DNA from: Laccaria trichodermophora
Taxonomy: Eukaryota > Basidiomycota > Agaricomycetes > Agaricales > Hydnangiaceae
Direction: 5' to 3'
Assembly: GCA_018417955.1 (NCBI GenBank)
Contig: JACTVC010000022.1
Span: 981,589 to 1,045,588, forward strand
Length of the DNA: 64,000 nt
Shown: one piece after another, positions 1-11,945 of the stretch
How positions within the stretch are numbered: position 1 is the first letter of the stretch
Layout: every line of letters starts with the position of its first letter
Notes under the pieces: model-generated
What the model saw: only the letters and a program-made list of their open reading frames with translations
Told to the model about the DNA's origin: nothing
Databases searched by the model: none
Program-made: the position numbers and the translations under genes

Positions 1-1304
1 CTTATATAGGCACACTGTTATATTTTTGCACTTCTCCCACCCCTTGAAAACCAAAAATGCGATATGTTTTTTTTGTAGTTGCCTTTTTCAGTCTGACATT
101 TCCATTTTAGGAAGGGGGGGTGAGGGGTGGTCATGTCCCATGGCTTAAAAAAAATTACCGACCCTGTGTGACTTTTAAGGTCCTTGGACCCCCTTGATTA
201 AATTGCATATTTGCAGAAGGGTGGAGGTCACATAGAAATTTAGGAACTCTGACAATTAACTCTGACAAAAATACTTCATATAATAGTTGATGCAGTGATA
301 CAAAAGTACCCCAAGCAAAGTTTTGTGGAGCTTGAGCATGATGGGTGTAAATCATCAAGTAATTTTTGAAGTGTTTTTTTAGTCAAAAATTTTCAGGGTT
401 TGAGCTCAAAAGATTTATCCTTAACAAGAACAAGTAGATCTGAGAGAAGTTGTACACTTGAGGGGGTAAGTTCAGTCTTTGGAAAGCTTTGAGGTATATG
501 AGGAGCAGAAGCAATGATGTCACCAAATATACTACTAAAATGTTTGGAAAGAAGATCAGATCTTGAAATGTAGCTTGGGGGTGTTGAAAAAAGAGGTAGA
601 ATATCACTAGTTGACTTGGACATGACCAAATTCCAAGTATTCAAAAATGCAACCAGAAGCCCATCAATTAATTGAGTTTTTGTTTTAAATTAAGCCATGG
701 GCTGCATTTTAGCCGAAAGAGCAGCATCCCTCAAGACAGGTACAGAGAATTTGGAGAGAGAAAGCTTATGACAGTCATCTGAAGAAAGGAACCAAGCAGG
801 GTTATCCAGAAATTCCATAGAACTAGATGGTTGATGTGGTTAGCCACAATTTTATGCTGGTAAAACACAAGTTTAATGTGGTAGGCCACGATTCGATGCT
901 TTACAAACAAAAACGAATGCGACAATCCAGAACAAACGCAACAATCCAGAACGAGCAGCAAGTGCTCAAGTGGACGGAACATATCCGGCAAGAACAACAA
1001 CAAACATGGAACATGCCAAAGGTCGTGGGAAGCCATCACACGACAGTTGGCTGGAGTTCAGATTTATCATTCTGACAGAACCCTCCTCTGTTCCAGAGTT
1101 GGGGATTCTGGGTCCTGTTTGTACACACACAAATCACTATGTTTATTGTTGGCTGAGAGAAGACTTCTCGGAACTCTCAACAATCTCATGTCACTTGAAT
1201 GTTAGTGATATGTATATCACACATCATGAACATGTTTTACATATTATCAACAAATTTTACAAGTATCACACATGAACCTTGACATGAATAAGTACTTGCT
1301 GTGT
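1..1304. other. AT-rich intergenic DNA, no supported gene
   Basis: Only short open frames without codon structure or splice-bounded exons are seen on either strand. The stretch is rich in homopolymer runs and looks like decayed repeat DNA. I see no recognisable protein, RNA or terminal-repeat signature. Confidence 0.5.
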
Positions 1305-2256
1305 TTTTTTGCTGAGAAAGACAACCTCGAGTACAGATATGCAGCTTCTCAAAAATTGTGTCACATTTCCCACTAACTATTGAACCCCAGAACAAACATT
1401 AAAAATAAGTAAGAGCTTGCAACAATTTGACATGTTGTGTTTTTGGTGATGACCCCCAAAAAAGCTTGCAATGAGCACAAAAATGAATGTTTTAAAAAAC
1501 AGGTCATGTTTCCCACTAGCTAGACAGCCAAACAATGCCCAACAAAGCATAGCCTCTTGCAAATGGGGCACATAGCTAGACAGTTCCTATGAGCTCCAAA
1601 AAATATAGAAATTGAGCAAGGCCTTATATGACATACTTTGCATCTTTTTTGTGATGTCTCTCCCAATAGCATTGCAATGAGTTCTAATGTCAATGTGCAG
1701 CTTCTAAATAAAAGACTTACATTTCCAATTCACTAGACGGTCTGTATGAGCCCCAGAATGTAAAAATTGAGTGAGAACTCACAATAATATGACATATTCT
1801 GTGAATTTTGGTGATGTCTCCCCCAATGCATTGCGACAAGTTGGATGTGCAGCTTCTCACAAATAAGGCATGTGTTTCACACTAATTTGGTAATTCCAAT
1901 GAGCCCCAGAGTGTAGAAGTTGAGCAAGAACTTACAATGATATGACACACTCTGCATTTTTTAGTGATGACCCCCTGAAAAAACTTGCAACAAGTTGGAA
2001 CTCTTGATGCACAGCTTCTCACACATAAGGCCTGTGTTTCTCACTGACTAGATGGTCTTCATGAGCCTCAGAATATGGAAATCAAGAACTTACAAGAATA
2101 TGACATGCTTTGTCTTTTTTTCAGTGATGACACCCCAAGAAGCTTGTGAGGAGCAAATGCGGAGCTTCGCAAAAATGGGGCCTGTGTTTCTCACTAACTA
2201 GATAATTTTTATGAACCCCAGAATGTAGAAATCAAGCAAGAACTTACAATAATATT
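1305..2256. repeat. Degenerate ~155 bp tandem repeat array, about 6 copies
   Basis: Blocks recur in the same order: a 'TGTGTTTCTCACTAACTAG' type start, 'ATGAGCCCCAGAATGTAGAA', 'GAGCAAGAACTTACAATAAT', 'ATGACAT..TCTG', 'GTGATGACCCCC', 'AGCTTGCAA', 'GTGCAGCTTCTCACAAAT'. The clearest copies start near 1729, 1871, 2032 and 2184, with older copies near 1371 and 1508. Unit spacing is about 140-160 bp. The last unit stops after its first half near 2256. No coding function is visible. Confidence 0.7.
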
Positions 2257-3920
2257 CCATTATCTGTGATAGATTTTATGATGGACTGTGACTGGTGACT
2301 TTTTGCTTCACACAATACATGGCTTCCTGTTGAGTTGAGAGTAAGTTGCAACCTCCAAGTAACACAGCACCCAAAGAGATGGACATACTTCAAGTTATGG
2401 AGGCATTGAAGCCATGACCAAGATGTGGAAGAAGGCTGTGAGAGTCTAGACCAGCAGCAGCACAAGTGCAAATGCAAATCCTTCCATGGAGTTCCTGCCA
2501 ACCTTACCTGTCTAAGGTAGGTGGGAACTATATGGCAGGATTTGAATTCATGATTGATCCAATCACTTCTCAAGACTATTTTGGGAACTATTTCTAATGG
2601 CAACTGTTAGGTAATGTCTACCTCTGGGACCTGCCAATGCTTGCAATATAGCACCAATTTCATACAAAAATGCAAATAGAGTGGATTGCAAGAAACAACA
2701 TGGAAAGGATTGCAGAAAAAAAGGGATTAGCAGATGACAGTCTTTGTAAGTGAGGGTCAGCACCAAGTCAGTGCTCCAGTCGACAAGTCAAACATGCACA
2801 TACATACAAAGGCTGGGCAGTTCGACAGCATTGCTGGTGTAGGTTCTGCACATAGAGACAAGGTATGTAGAGATGCATGTCTGCTTAATTTCCTTCAATT
2901 CAATGTTATTTAATTTTCAGAGCTTTCCCAGAAAATAAAAACCAAAATAGAGCATATTTGTGACTCAGGCTGGTCAGCTGCCATTGGATGGCAGTACAAT
3001 ATATCAAGACTAGATTGAATCTGCTGGAGATCAAAAAAATTGGTGAAACTCACATGGTCGAGGACCTGGTATATCCAACACAAACAGTACCAGATTATAT
3101 ATATTCATGATTTTTCTATTTTAGAGCTTTAGAGGCTGCCAGCAGAACAATGCTTATCCTAATTATATTTTTCTCTTGGTGGCAACTTGGTGGCCTAATC
3201 AGAACCATGAAATTTGGGGAAATATTGACTTTTTATTCTGGATTTTTATGTTCCAAACAGGCTGTCTGCCATTTATAGCATCCACCTTGAAAAATGACCA
3301 CTAAAGAAATCTTCCAAAAGTCTTCATTATATATTTTATGCTGAAGTTGTTGCTTGTTGCAGAGCAAAGCTTTTGAAAACTAATACCAAAAGTGATAAAT
3401 TCAAAGGAATATACATAGCATATTAGCATGTAAGATAATGTTGAGTCTGCCTCGCTTCTTCATCATGTCGTAACTCATGACTGACTGGCAATTATTATTA
3501 TTATTAGCCTTGATAGTTGAAATATTATTGACTCTTCTGAGCAAGAGAAATAGGATTTGGCAGATCCCATTAGCAGAAATTGAAATCTCATCAATGGAAC
3601 ACATGTGTTGGAAATCAAAATTCTGCAATATAGTTCCTGCCAACGCTACCTGTCTCCAGGTTGATGAGTGTTTAGATTTGTGTAATAGACATCCATAAGT
3701 GAGATCTTGAGACAACTCACCAAGGCTGTGGCTCAATGCCTGAATATCCTAAGCCACAGGTTGGAAAAGTTGTTGACAGCTGCCTTCACTGGAGATGTTT
3801 GTTAGGATGCCAACCAATGGAGTAATATTGTTGATGATGAGCAACCATATGTAATAAATACAGTAGGTTATGACCTGCAGTTTGAGTGAGAAAAAAATGA
3901 CTTTCCCACTTTAAAATTAA
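2257..3920. other. Non-coding, repeat-derived DNA
   Basis: No supported gene. A phrase of about 22 bp reading 'AGTTCCTGCCAAC.CTACCTG' with similar flanks occurs near 2490-2520 and again near 3631-3660, suggesting two diverged copies of one dispersed repeat. Short open frames here have no coding features. Confidence 0.45.
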
Positions 3921-4022
3921 TGCCCCCTGCAAGGTTCGAACTTGCGACCTCAGGATTACCTAATCATTAGATTAGTCATATTTCTATGAGACCTGCGCTC
4001 TAACCAACTGAGCCAAGAAGGC
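3921..4022 (-). tRNA. Elongator tRNA-Met (anticodon CAT) with intron
   Basis: Read on the minus strand, the gene starts GCCTTCT and ends AGGGGGC plus discriminator A, giving a 7-bp acceptor stem (one G-T pair allowed in the middle). The D arm (GCTC...GAGC) and T arm (GCAAG-TTCGAAC-CTTGC) are intact. The anticodon loop reads CTCATAA once an intron of about 28 nt after position 37 is removed. The loop and the T-T at 31:39 resemble the elongator tRNA-Met of yeasts rather than the initiator. The intron cont contains ATATGA, able to pair with the anticodon region TCATA, as usual for tRNA introns. Confidence 0.9.
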
Positions 4023-4504
4023 CATATGACTCAAGAAGTTAAAGTCCGTCATGACACATTTTTCCAAAGTTTCGTCCGTAAACTCTCCCCAGCTAACAGA
4101 AGTCCGTTCTGAGTGTCATTCACACCAAATCTTGACCCAGCTGCCAAAGTTCTGATGAGAAACTTCTTGAAGGACGTTTTTTTCAGATGGAGTGGCCGTT
4201 CGAGTTCCATAGCTAGTGTTCAAACTCCAGGTCAAACTTTGGTTGAGCAGATAAGCTGATGAAGGAAGGCATAACTTATGCCGCATAAGTTTATGAAGCA
4301 CTTAGAGATACCGCTCAGTAAGAGTGATTACTTGTGTGCGATGATTCAAAGTCAAAACAAACTGATCCATTACATTTTCACCACTCTATTACGGAGGGCT
4401 GACGCTCCACCTTCCAAGCTGACAGCCCCTCGCGTGAGGTACCTCATACATGGTACCCCACCACAGAAAACAAGGTATGACTTCTTCTAGCACTCCTCAC
4501 TCTA

Positions 4505-4633
4505 TCAACATTTTTTGCCGTTGCAATATTCGGGAACTATGAAGCATCATGCACAATCGGAAAAGGCGGGTGCGGCGTAGGCAAAGGTTGCCAAAGAGAG
4601 GAGAACGGCGGCTGATACTATTTTGAACCTCAT
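4505..4633 (-). pseudogene. Possible tiny secreted cysteine-containing peptide gene, interrupted by TGA
   Basis: The ATG at 4633 opens a classic signal peptide: charged start MRFK, a hydrophobic core, and an AYA/APA cleavage site. After 28 codons there is a TGA (4547-4549). Reading on in the same frame, 13 more codons holding three further cysteines lead to a second TGA (4505-4507). Just upstream lies a well-formed 57 nt intron (4639-4695: donor GTATGT, branch-like CTAAT, acceptor CTTAG), which would sit in the 5' UTR. So either a 28-residue peptide is made, or a ~41-residue cysteine-rich secreted peptide has been broken by one nonsense change. No family recognised. Confidence 0.4.
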
Positions 4634-4695
4634 ATTGCCTAAGAAGCATGTAAGATTAGCAATAAGAGGGGGAGAGGGTAGAAATATGGACATAC

Positions 4696-6764
4696 GATAA
4701 GAGTCGATGGTATCTGTATGAAGTTTCGAAACACAAAGACGATTTGCTCTACGTACCTCTCGACGCGATGACGACATCTTGCGACTATCGTCCGACTGAA
4801 ACGGGTGCGTTGCTCGCAGAGCTGGAAGCAGATCGAGGAAAAACGTCGGTTTCTGGAGGAACACATACATAGTTGGAAACCTTTGACGAGGTGGTACATC
4901 GGTCAAGGCCGGCTCCAATGGATTGGAAGGTTTGATCAATACGCGCTGAACTATTTTTTAAACGCTCTCCACTCTTGCAAATTGTGTCGTCGACTCGGGG
5001 CTCCATCGGAACGATAAACACTTCCTGACTAAAGGGAACGTCAGTCGTTTTTACATTCCGAGCAGTTCAGTGGTTTACGGCTTGACTTTTAAACACCCCT
5101 CCCCAATCATGTACCAGGTTTCCGTAGCGAACGAGCACCGAGTTCAGTACCTCATTTCTTCGTCAAGGTCGAGGTGAGAATCTTAATGACAGCATGATCC
5201 TCAAAGGATGGTTTTTGTGGCAGTTTGTGTTAGCGTAGGGAGGATGCGTCGAAACTTGCAGGTGTGGATGGATTCCTAGACAGGCAGAAAAGGCCAGGAA
5301 AAGAAGGTCAGTGTGGTGTTTGACACAGCAAGGTGATCCATTTCCTGCACCTTCACATGAATGCAGTGACTTGAACGAAGCTTTGAAAACTCACAGGATA
5401 TATGATTCAGATCTATTACCTATTATCCACTCTTTCATGGTACGGCAACAAGCACGCATTCAGCTAAGTTCTCTTGACAAGTGGATCTGTCCGAGTCATG
5501 CTAGGAAGCGTCCTGTCGATCTGCAAATCCATTGACAGTCTGCTTATGCAAATGAAAGCGACTGAACGTACCCCAATTGTCTTGAGACATGCCTCCATGC
5601 TGTCAGTTCTTCGACACATGTCGCATCTACGCCAATCTGGGACACCCGCTTGTAAAGGAGCTGTTAGTGTTCAGGTCACACGGCCTTGTTCACGCCGTCG
5701 CAAAGGAACAGATCCAGGTAGTCCCGGTAAAATGGTCGTCGACTCGCAAAAGAAACTGGGAGCACCAAAGGCATTATGAAAGCCATCAAGCCGTGCGGCC
5801 GTAGTAGGGTCACCAGCATCTCTTCCTCCAAAATCGACGTGTTGAGGAGTCAAATTAAGTCAGGAACGTACTCATGTGTCGTAGTACTACGAGTCAAGTT
5901 TTCAAGTAACATGCGTGGTGTTTCTTACGAGAAGTACCCGACAATAACGACGCAGGAGGTGCTGAGTGCTGGGGTGGGAGATTACAAGTCAGGCGTGACA
6001 GAACATAATTGAGGTTAAGCCAACGTCGTCGTAAGAGGGTGCAAGAGGCCAAATGGAAGCGGAACGGATGTGGCGGACTTGAATTTTGTTTATCTCTGAA
6101 TTCAAGTCAGAAATAATGCCATCTTCCAACACTTGTTTTCCTGTTATGATCTCCCCCCAAGAATCTCGAATTCATCCATCAACACAAAACATCCGAACTG
6201 CAAGACCTTGGGCCACCTTGAGCATGGTGACATGCCGGTTTACCCACAGTTACCCGAATCCATACAGTAGCTGCTACGGCAGAACATAAATGTTTGGAAA
6301 GACATTTTAGGTTGCCAATCCGAGTTGAGCAACTGCCCTATCCTTATCCCTATCGGTGCCGCGCTGAACTGTGTGGAGAGAGCTCACGGATGCAGCCAAG
6401 GATGATCAACGAGTGAGAAGTTGACGGTGCTTACTTAGGTGGGACAGGAATAGTGTACATATAGGTTGGTTCCTGGGAGGTCGAACAATCGGCTGCTCAG
6501 CACATGCGACGGACCTCTTTCCATGGCAGCTTGCGAGTACGGGCCACTGTATGTTCTCCAATTACTACGTCGCCAATATGTTTCTTGCATCTGACACACT
6601 AGGACAGATGCTCCTGAACGTCAGCCTTGACTCGGTACGGCCTCCTCTGAACTCTCGAAACACAACGATCGATCGCTCCCTTGGTTTCGTCATCGCTCGC
6701 AGCTTGTCTTACTTTACCCCATAGGTATTTGTGTAACTCAAGCTCCTCTTTCATGTCATTAATC
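4696..6764. other. No supported gene
   Basis: About 2 kb with several open frames on both strands (for example around 5311-5535 and 5474-5804), but none has a recognisable domain, a signal peptide or convincing exon borders. 4696-4939 may hold the 5' UTR of the minus-strand peptide gene. Coding exons of an unknown gene cannot be excluded. Confidence 0.4.
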
Positions 6765-8008
6765 ATGTCTACCCACATCGCAGTCGCCACCACATCCCTT
6801 GGAAAGATCGACGCCATCCAGATCCCCACCAGGACACCAGGCGACGGAGATATCCTCATCAAGACTTCAGCAGTAGCCATATCGCTCTTCGATACCTACC
6901 CGGTCGACCGAGCGTTTTTGGTAAACGCGTACCCATACATTCTAGGCTTCAATGGTGCTGGAACTGTCGTAGAAGTTGGGACGGGTGTGCACGACTTTAA
7001 AGTGGGAGATAGAGTAAGCCATCCCGTTCATTTTCACTTCAAATTCTTACTTTCTCCTAAAGGTAGTCGCCCTCACAATGGATCCAGTCAAGGGCAAATC
7101 TTCGCAAGAGTACATCACCGTATCTCGAACCCTCTGCGCTAAGGCATGTACTGAGAACACTGCGTAACAAACGACCTCGTTGTTTAACACATATCGAATA
7201 GATCCCAAACTCCCTTCCATTCCCAGAAGCAGCCACAATACCAGACAACTTTGTGACAGCCTTCTACGTCCTCTTCTCCCAACTCGGCCTTCCCATGCCC
7301 TCTTCATTCCCCGCTCCCACCGTCCCACCTCACTCAAACACCCCCATTCTCGTATACGGTGCCGGCTCTACCGTAGGTCAATACATCATTCAGCTTTTAC
7401 AACTCGCTGGGTACACAAATGTTATCGCCACGGCATCCGCGAAGCACCATGCGTACCTCCGCTCTCTCGGGGCGACGCACACATTCGATTACAACAGTCC
7501 CTCTCTTGTAGAGGACGTGACGAAGGCAGCTGGAGGCAAGGTCACGCTGGCGGTCGATTGTGTCTCTGTCAAAGAGTCTTTGGCGATCCTAGGCAAAACT
7601 GTTTCGGCACCTGGGAAAGTGGCATTACTTCTCCCCATTAAAGAGGGGAGCACGATCACGGGGAACGTTGAGGAGAAGCTTTACATGAAACTGCCTGATG
7701 ATATCAACCCTTTCGCAAAGGATATTCAAATTTTCGAGATCAAGACGTTCTTGTATCAAGAGGTTTGTTTGTCGTCCTTTTTTCATCCAGATGGCGCTGA
7801 TGTTTCTCCTTACCAATAGGACGAAGTGTTGAGAGAGAAGTTGATGCCGAAGATCCTTTCCGAGTTGTTGGCAGCTGGGCTCATCAAACCAAACAAGGTG
7901 CGGTTGTTCGACGAGGGGCCTATTAAGACACGAGTGGAGGCTGCACTGGACCAGTTGCGACACAATACGATCAAAGGGGAGAAGGCGGTCGTCGTTTTTG
8001 AAACGTAA
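6765..8008 (+). CDS. toxD-like zinc-type/quinone oxidoreductase (MDR superfamily, enoyl reductase family)
   Basis: Four exons: 6765-7013, 7063-7143, 7202-7762, 7820-8008, joined in phase 0, about 359 residues. The N-terminal GroES-like part carries the substrate-side fold and 'NGAGTVVEVGTGVHDFKVGDRV'-type motif (residues ~65-83, split by intron 1). The central Rossmann part has 'LVYGAGSTVGQY' (~160) for NADPH binding and 'LGATHTFDY' (~190). No cysteine/histidine zinc set is obvious, as in zinc-free enoyl reductases such as those near ToxD. The second intron uses a GC donor (GCATGT...ATAG); using the nearby GT instead would destroy the conserved 'CAK-IPNSLPF' reading. Substrate cannot be told from sequence. 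Confidence 0.85.
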
Positions 8009-9457
8009 TTCACTTGTGTTGCCAAGGAGTTCAGTTGTGTGTGCACCAACTCAGTTGAGGTCGAGATGACCAAATTTTCCTGTGCTGCTCCTCTTGACAA
8101 TGATTCTCCGAAAGATATCCGATCCCATTCTCCAACCATGCTTCCAACCATGCTCACAATGTCTGAATCATCTCGTACAGCATGGTAAACGGGTCTGACT
8201 CATCTCTATCCTTCTCTACAAGACTGCATTTTCCGCTTGTTTTTCGCCCTCTTCTCAAATCTTCTAGGAAAGCGGTCGAGGCTCTTTGGTGACGATATTT
8301 ACTTTGCACATTCCATTCCTTCAAACACGCCTCTTTTCGTATCCAATTCGTGTCACTATTTTTTGAACAGTTGAAGTTCCCTGGTGAAATTCGTCCCGCC
8401 TTCAGAAATCATTGATTCTGAGTTGCTGTTCGACGGTGAAGTACGGAAGCACACACCATGGAAGAGTTAACCATGTCCGAGACTCCGACTCAGAGGTTTT
8501 GCCAACCATATCGTTCGAATTCCCACGACTTGTTTTTCTGCTTTTCCTCGAGTGATTGCCCTTGGATTGCCCATACTTAGCCCTGGACCAGCCAGCCAGC
8601 CATGCAGCGCCTCTTGATTCCATGTTCAAGACATTTATTCTCGATTCAACCAGTAACGACGTCCTTTGACCTCGCCATCAATATACATATGTCGGGCTAC
8701 AGCGCATTGGCCACCGACTTCACAATTCCTCCAACTGCCTTTGTCTGATTCTGTTACACCAGCCATTCAGTGACCAAGCTCAGAACCGCGTAATAACCTG
8801 GAAGTAATCACCCTCCCAACATGGACAATCCTCCCTACCGCATAGTTGATCTTCTCTCTTCGGGCTACAATGCACATCCACCTCTCTGGAGTCTCAGTGT
8901 CGTATCTTTCTGCTCGAGGTGCTAATTCTTTTGGGAACGGTTTGGGGTCAGCGAAACGATTCGCCCCAGGTATCGAAGGACTCGAATGGGCCTACCCACG
9001 TATCTGAGATCAGTATGAAACGATTCATGGAAAAATAGCAAGTGACCTTTCTTAACGGCGAGCCGCTGACTTTGTCCGATCGCTTGGATTTATGGGTCAT
9101 CGTTGTAGCACCCTACGGTACACGGATAAGAAGACTTCAATGACAAGCCTAGGTATCACACAAGCGCCTGTTTCATGCTTCGGAAGGTGGGCCTTATGTA
9201 TACCTTCCTAAGTGGCTCTCAACCACGAGGCTTCTGGCTTGCCACGCCATTGTCTTGCAACGCAGGGGCTTACGGCGCGTAGTGAAATGAAACGAGGCCA
9301 CCATTCATGTCGTCACAATACCCAGGCCGCCGTAATGCCACAAGCCGACGGCCACTTGACGGATGTGGCAATTCCACATTTTCCGGATCGGGAAAATTGG
9401 TGGCCTTGCAGGCCCAAGCGGACAATGCTATTGCGACTTTCAGGCCACATTGCTTTC
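8009..9457. other. Intergenic, no supported gene
   Basis: Short open frames only. The right end (9212-9541) holds an open frame but overlaps the likely core promoter of the next gene and has no coding signature. Confidence 0.4.
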
Positions 9458-9463
9458 TATAAA
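9458..9463 (+). promoter_or_regulatory. TATA-like box of the 9.57 kb gene
   Basis: TATAAA lies about 105 bp upstream of the ATG at 9566, in a GC-richer context, followed by a C/A-rich leader (CTCACTGACAACCC repeated) typical of fungal 5' UTRs. Confidence 0.45.
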
Positions 9464-9565
9464 GCTGGCTGTCTTCCAGAGCGACAACCCTCACTGACAA
9501 CCCTCACTACCAAACCCACCCACATATTCAACTACTTTTAACTACCCACTCCACTCTACACTAAG

Positions 9566-10367
9566 ATGAGCACCGAATCTCTTCGTCTCGACAGCCTGGA
9601 CGCTCAACGTTATGACCTCTCGAAGCGTCGGGTAAGTTTGCTCTTCGTCCGTGTGACTGTCTCCACCTGACTCTGACTCTCCTTAGGAACGCACCATCAC
9701 GATGGAGACAAGTGTGACTACAGGCCATGAAAACATCGTTTCACCGGTCCCTCGCGAGGAGGCTAATCCCACTCCTTCCTCTCCCCCCGTCACAGACGCA
9801 TTCTCATGGGTCGATCAGCTCTTCCGACGGTTATCCTCACCCCTTTTGGTTAATGGCTCCTCCGCATCCTCCTCTCCAGCCTCATCATGCTCCTCTTCCG
9901 CCATTACCTCACCTACACCACTATCCCCCAACTCCTCCACATCCTCCATCCTCCTTGATAGGGAAAAGAGGGGTTGCATCGCCAGGCATGAGAACGACAC
10001 CATCTACTGCACCGACGTGTTCGAGCGCGATGGGTACACTACCACCCGAACCATCATCCGCCCACACGTCCCCGTGTCAATCTTTTCTCGTTCGTCGAGC
10101 CCAGTCAGCATTCCCTCCCGCCCGTCCTCCCCTATCAAGTTCTCCACTCTCAATTGCATCGGGAGCACCGACGCATTCGAGGAGGAGGTCGAGCACCTCA
10201 CTACCCTCCGCCAGATGGAGTTGAATGGCGAAAATCCGGGGATCAGAGTGCGGGTGCAACAAGAGAGCCACGTTACTGTTGAGGAGAGGTGGAGGGGCGG
10301 AATTCAGGCCATGATTTATCAGCGTCCTGTGTCTACGGTTGTTGGAGGGGCTGAAGCCAATCACTGA
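9566..10367 (+). CDS. Unknown Ser/Pro-rich protein
   Basis: Two exons, 9566-9631 and 9687-10367, separated by a 55 nt intron with perfect GTAAGT and CCTTAG ends; the frame joins in phase 0 to give 248 residues. The first 45 residues are polar with a basic 'SKRRERT' patch. Residues ~60-110 are a serine/proline-rich low-complexity stretch, and another Ser/Pro stretch with repeated 'SSP' follows near 150. No signal peptide, membrane segment or known domain is seen. It could be a nuclear or regulatory protein, but I do not recognise a family. The shorter ATG at 9702 lies inside exon 2 and would drop the well-spliced first exon. Confidence 0.65.
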
Positions 10368-10914
10368 GCGAGCCAGGTGGAAGCTGCTCAATTTCTTCAT
10401 AATGCATTGGACTTGTTTCATTTCATCTTATTCTTCTAACATATTACTATCTCATTACTGAATCCTTATTGCATTGCATCTAGCTAGAGTACATATACCC
10501 AATATTGTAATCGTCGTCTTTTCCTCCTTCCAACACCCAACACGTTTCAAAAGATATAATACTCATTTAACATCAGAACAAGCTCAGAAGCTATAAGTTA
10601 CTGCGTTTGTGTGGTCGACGCCCCGTCTCTGCCTGAATTTTTGGAAACACAGCTTTACGAACTGTGGATTGGGTTTCAAATTGTACGCTAGGTATCATTG
10701 AGATCACAGAGCATCCTCTACCATTGGTATTTGAGTTCACAACCGCACACTTGAAAGGTAACCTTGACATGTAAATTGCAAAGAGATCAACTCTATATTA
10801 GGCATGACTTTTATAAAACAAAGGCGTTCAACGCCTAGAGCACCAGGCCAGAATGTCGTAGCGTCTCCTTGCGTGAAGGAGCGATAGTCGTATCACGACT
10901 ATCCACATGCCAAA
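10368..10914. other. Intergenic between convergent genes
   Basis: Holds the 3' flanks of the plus-strand gene ending at 10367 and the minus-strand gene ending at 10915. T-rich and AT-rich stretches suit transcription ends. Nothing else seen. Confidence 0.4.
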
Positions 10915-11945
10915 TCAATTACCAGAGACTGGTTTCCCGACATTCGCACTGCGAAGTTACCATTCAGCACAGCCAAAATTTAAAATATACCAATGCGACA
11001 TACCCGAGCCCATCGCCGTTGTCCCCAGTGTACCGACAAACGACATTTTGAGACTCTACGTCGGGGTAAATAGTACCAGCGGCGCAGACACCAACAGCGC
11101 ATGCGACCTGAGTCTCACTCTTGTACACAATCTACATTCACGTCGTGAGCATCGTGAATTTACACGCGACAAGAAAAACGCGAACGTTGATAAAATGGCC
11201 GTTGTCTTCGGTAAACTGGGGGTTGTTGTCTGTCGAAAGTGTTAGCGCACAAATCAATGAGGGATGCTTGTAAAACGAACAATCAAATAGAGCTACAAAA
11301 AAACTTTCAGTCAGAATCTGGCCAATGACAATACCCGACTCGGATTCACAAGCTTCGCCCATCCACATATTTACGGCATCCATAATGGGGTAAGACTCTA
11401 CTGAGCGGGGCCCGCCTACGTACTGTTGGAGGCTCGAAGGTGAGCGTAAGAAAGTCATGGGGTAAAGTTCCTTTACCAAATTTTCAGAATAGTCGCCGTC
11501 ACTAATTTTAAATTGAGGTCAGTCAGAGTTATTCAGGAAATTTTTATGATTATGTACCTATGCTGGAACACGCATTTGTTGGCATAGGCTTGAGTATCGG
11601 GATAGAGTGCAGCACTCCAGGTGAGAGGACTCGCTCCATACCGAGCTCTGGCATCGTTATGTTGAGTCAAGACATCGGCAACAAAGCCGGTCGAGCCTGG
11701 AGGGTGAACCCTTAATCACAAACTCTATGCGAAGAGAAGAAAGTTGTACCACTCTGGTAGACGGCAGCGGGGGTAGGGCCAGCATAAGGAGTAGTTTGCG
11801 CAGAAGTACTAGTAGGCGTAGAAGCAGCGGTAGTATCATTACGGCCGTTGGCCACTGCGAGTTTGTGGATATGTTTCTTGCTTGGGAGGGCAGAGGTTGA
11901 GATAGCGAGGGCAAGAGAGACGGAAATAAAAGAGAGGAGCTGCAT
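10915..11945 (-). CDS. PR-1/CAP (SCP/TAPS) family secreted protein, copy A
   Basis: Seven exons from ATG 11945: 11750-11945, 11558-11696, 11477-11501, 11350-11422, 11186-11229, 11004-11131, 10915-10948; 212 residues. A signal peptide (MQLLSFISVSLALA...STSA) is followed by a Thr/Ser-rich linker, then the CAP domain: 'LTQHNDARARYG' (helix with the first conserved His), 'LTWSAALYPDTQAYANKCVFQH', 'YSENL', 'NGHF', and a C-terminal 'VACAVGVC..GTIYP..VVCRYTGDNG', ending 'NVGKPVSGN'. CAP proteins are secreted and bind sterols or lipids in yeast. Exon lengths 2, 4 and 6 (139, 73, 128 nt) equal those of the neighbour at 13.2 kb, so the two arose by tandem duplication. Confidence 0.85.

Noticed and set aside
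7180..7641. 153-codon alternative frame over the toxD-like gene
   Set aside because: It overlaps the conserved frame; the conserved 'VYGAGSTVGQY' frame clearly wins.
9727..10224. 165-codon overlapping frame in the 9.6 kb gene
   Set aside because: Pro/Ser/His-rich shadow of the spliced frame; lacks the well-supported first exon.
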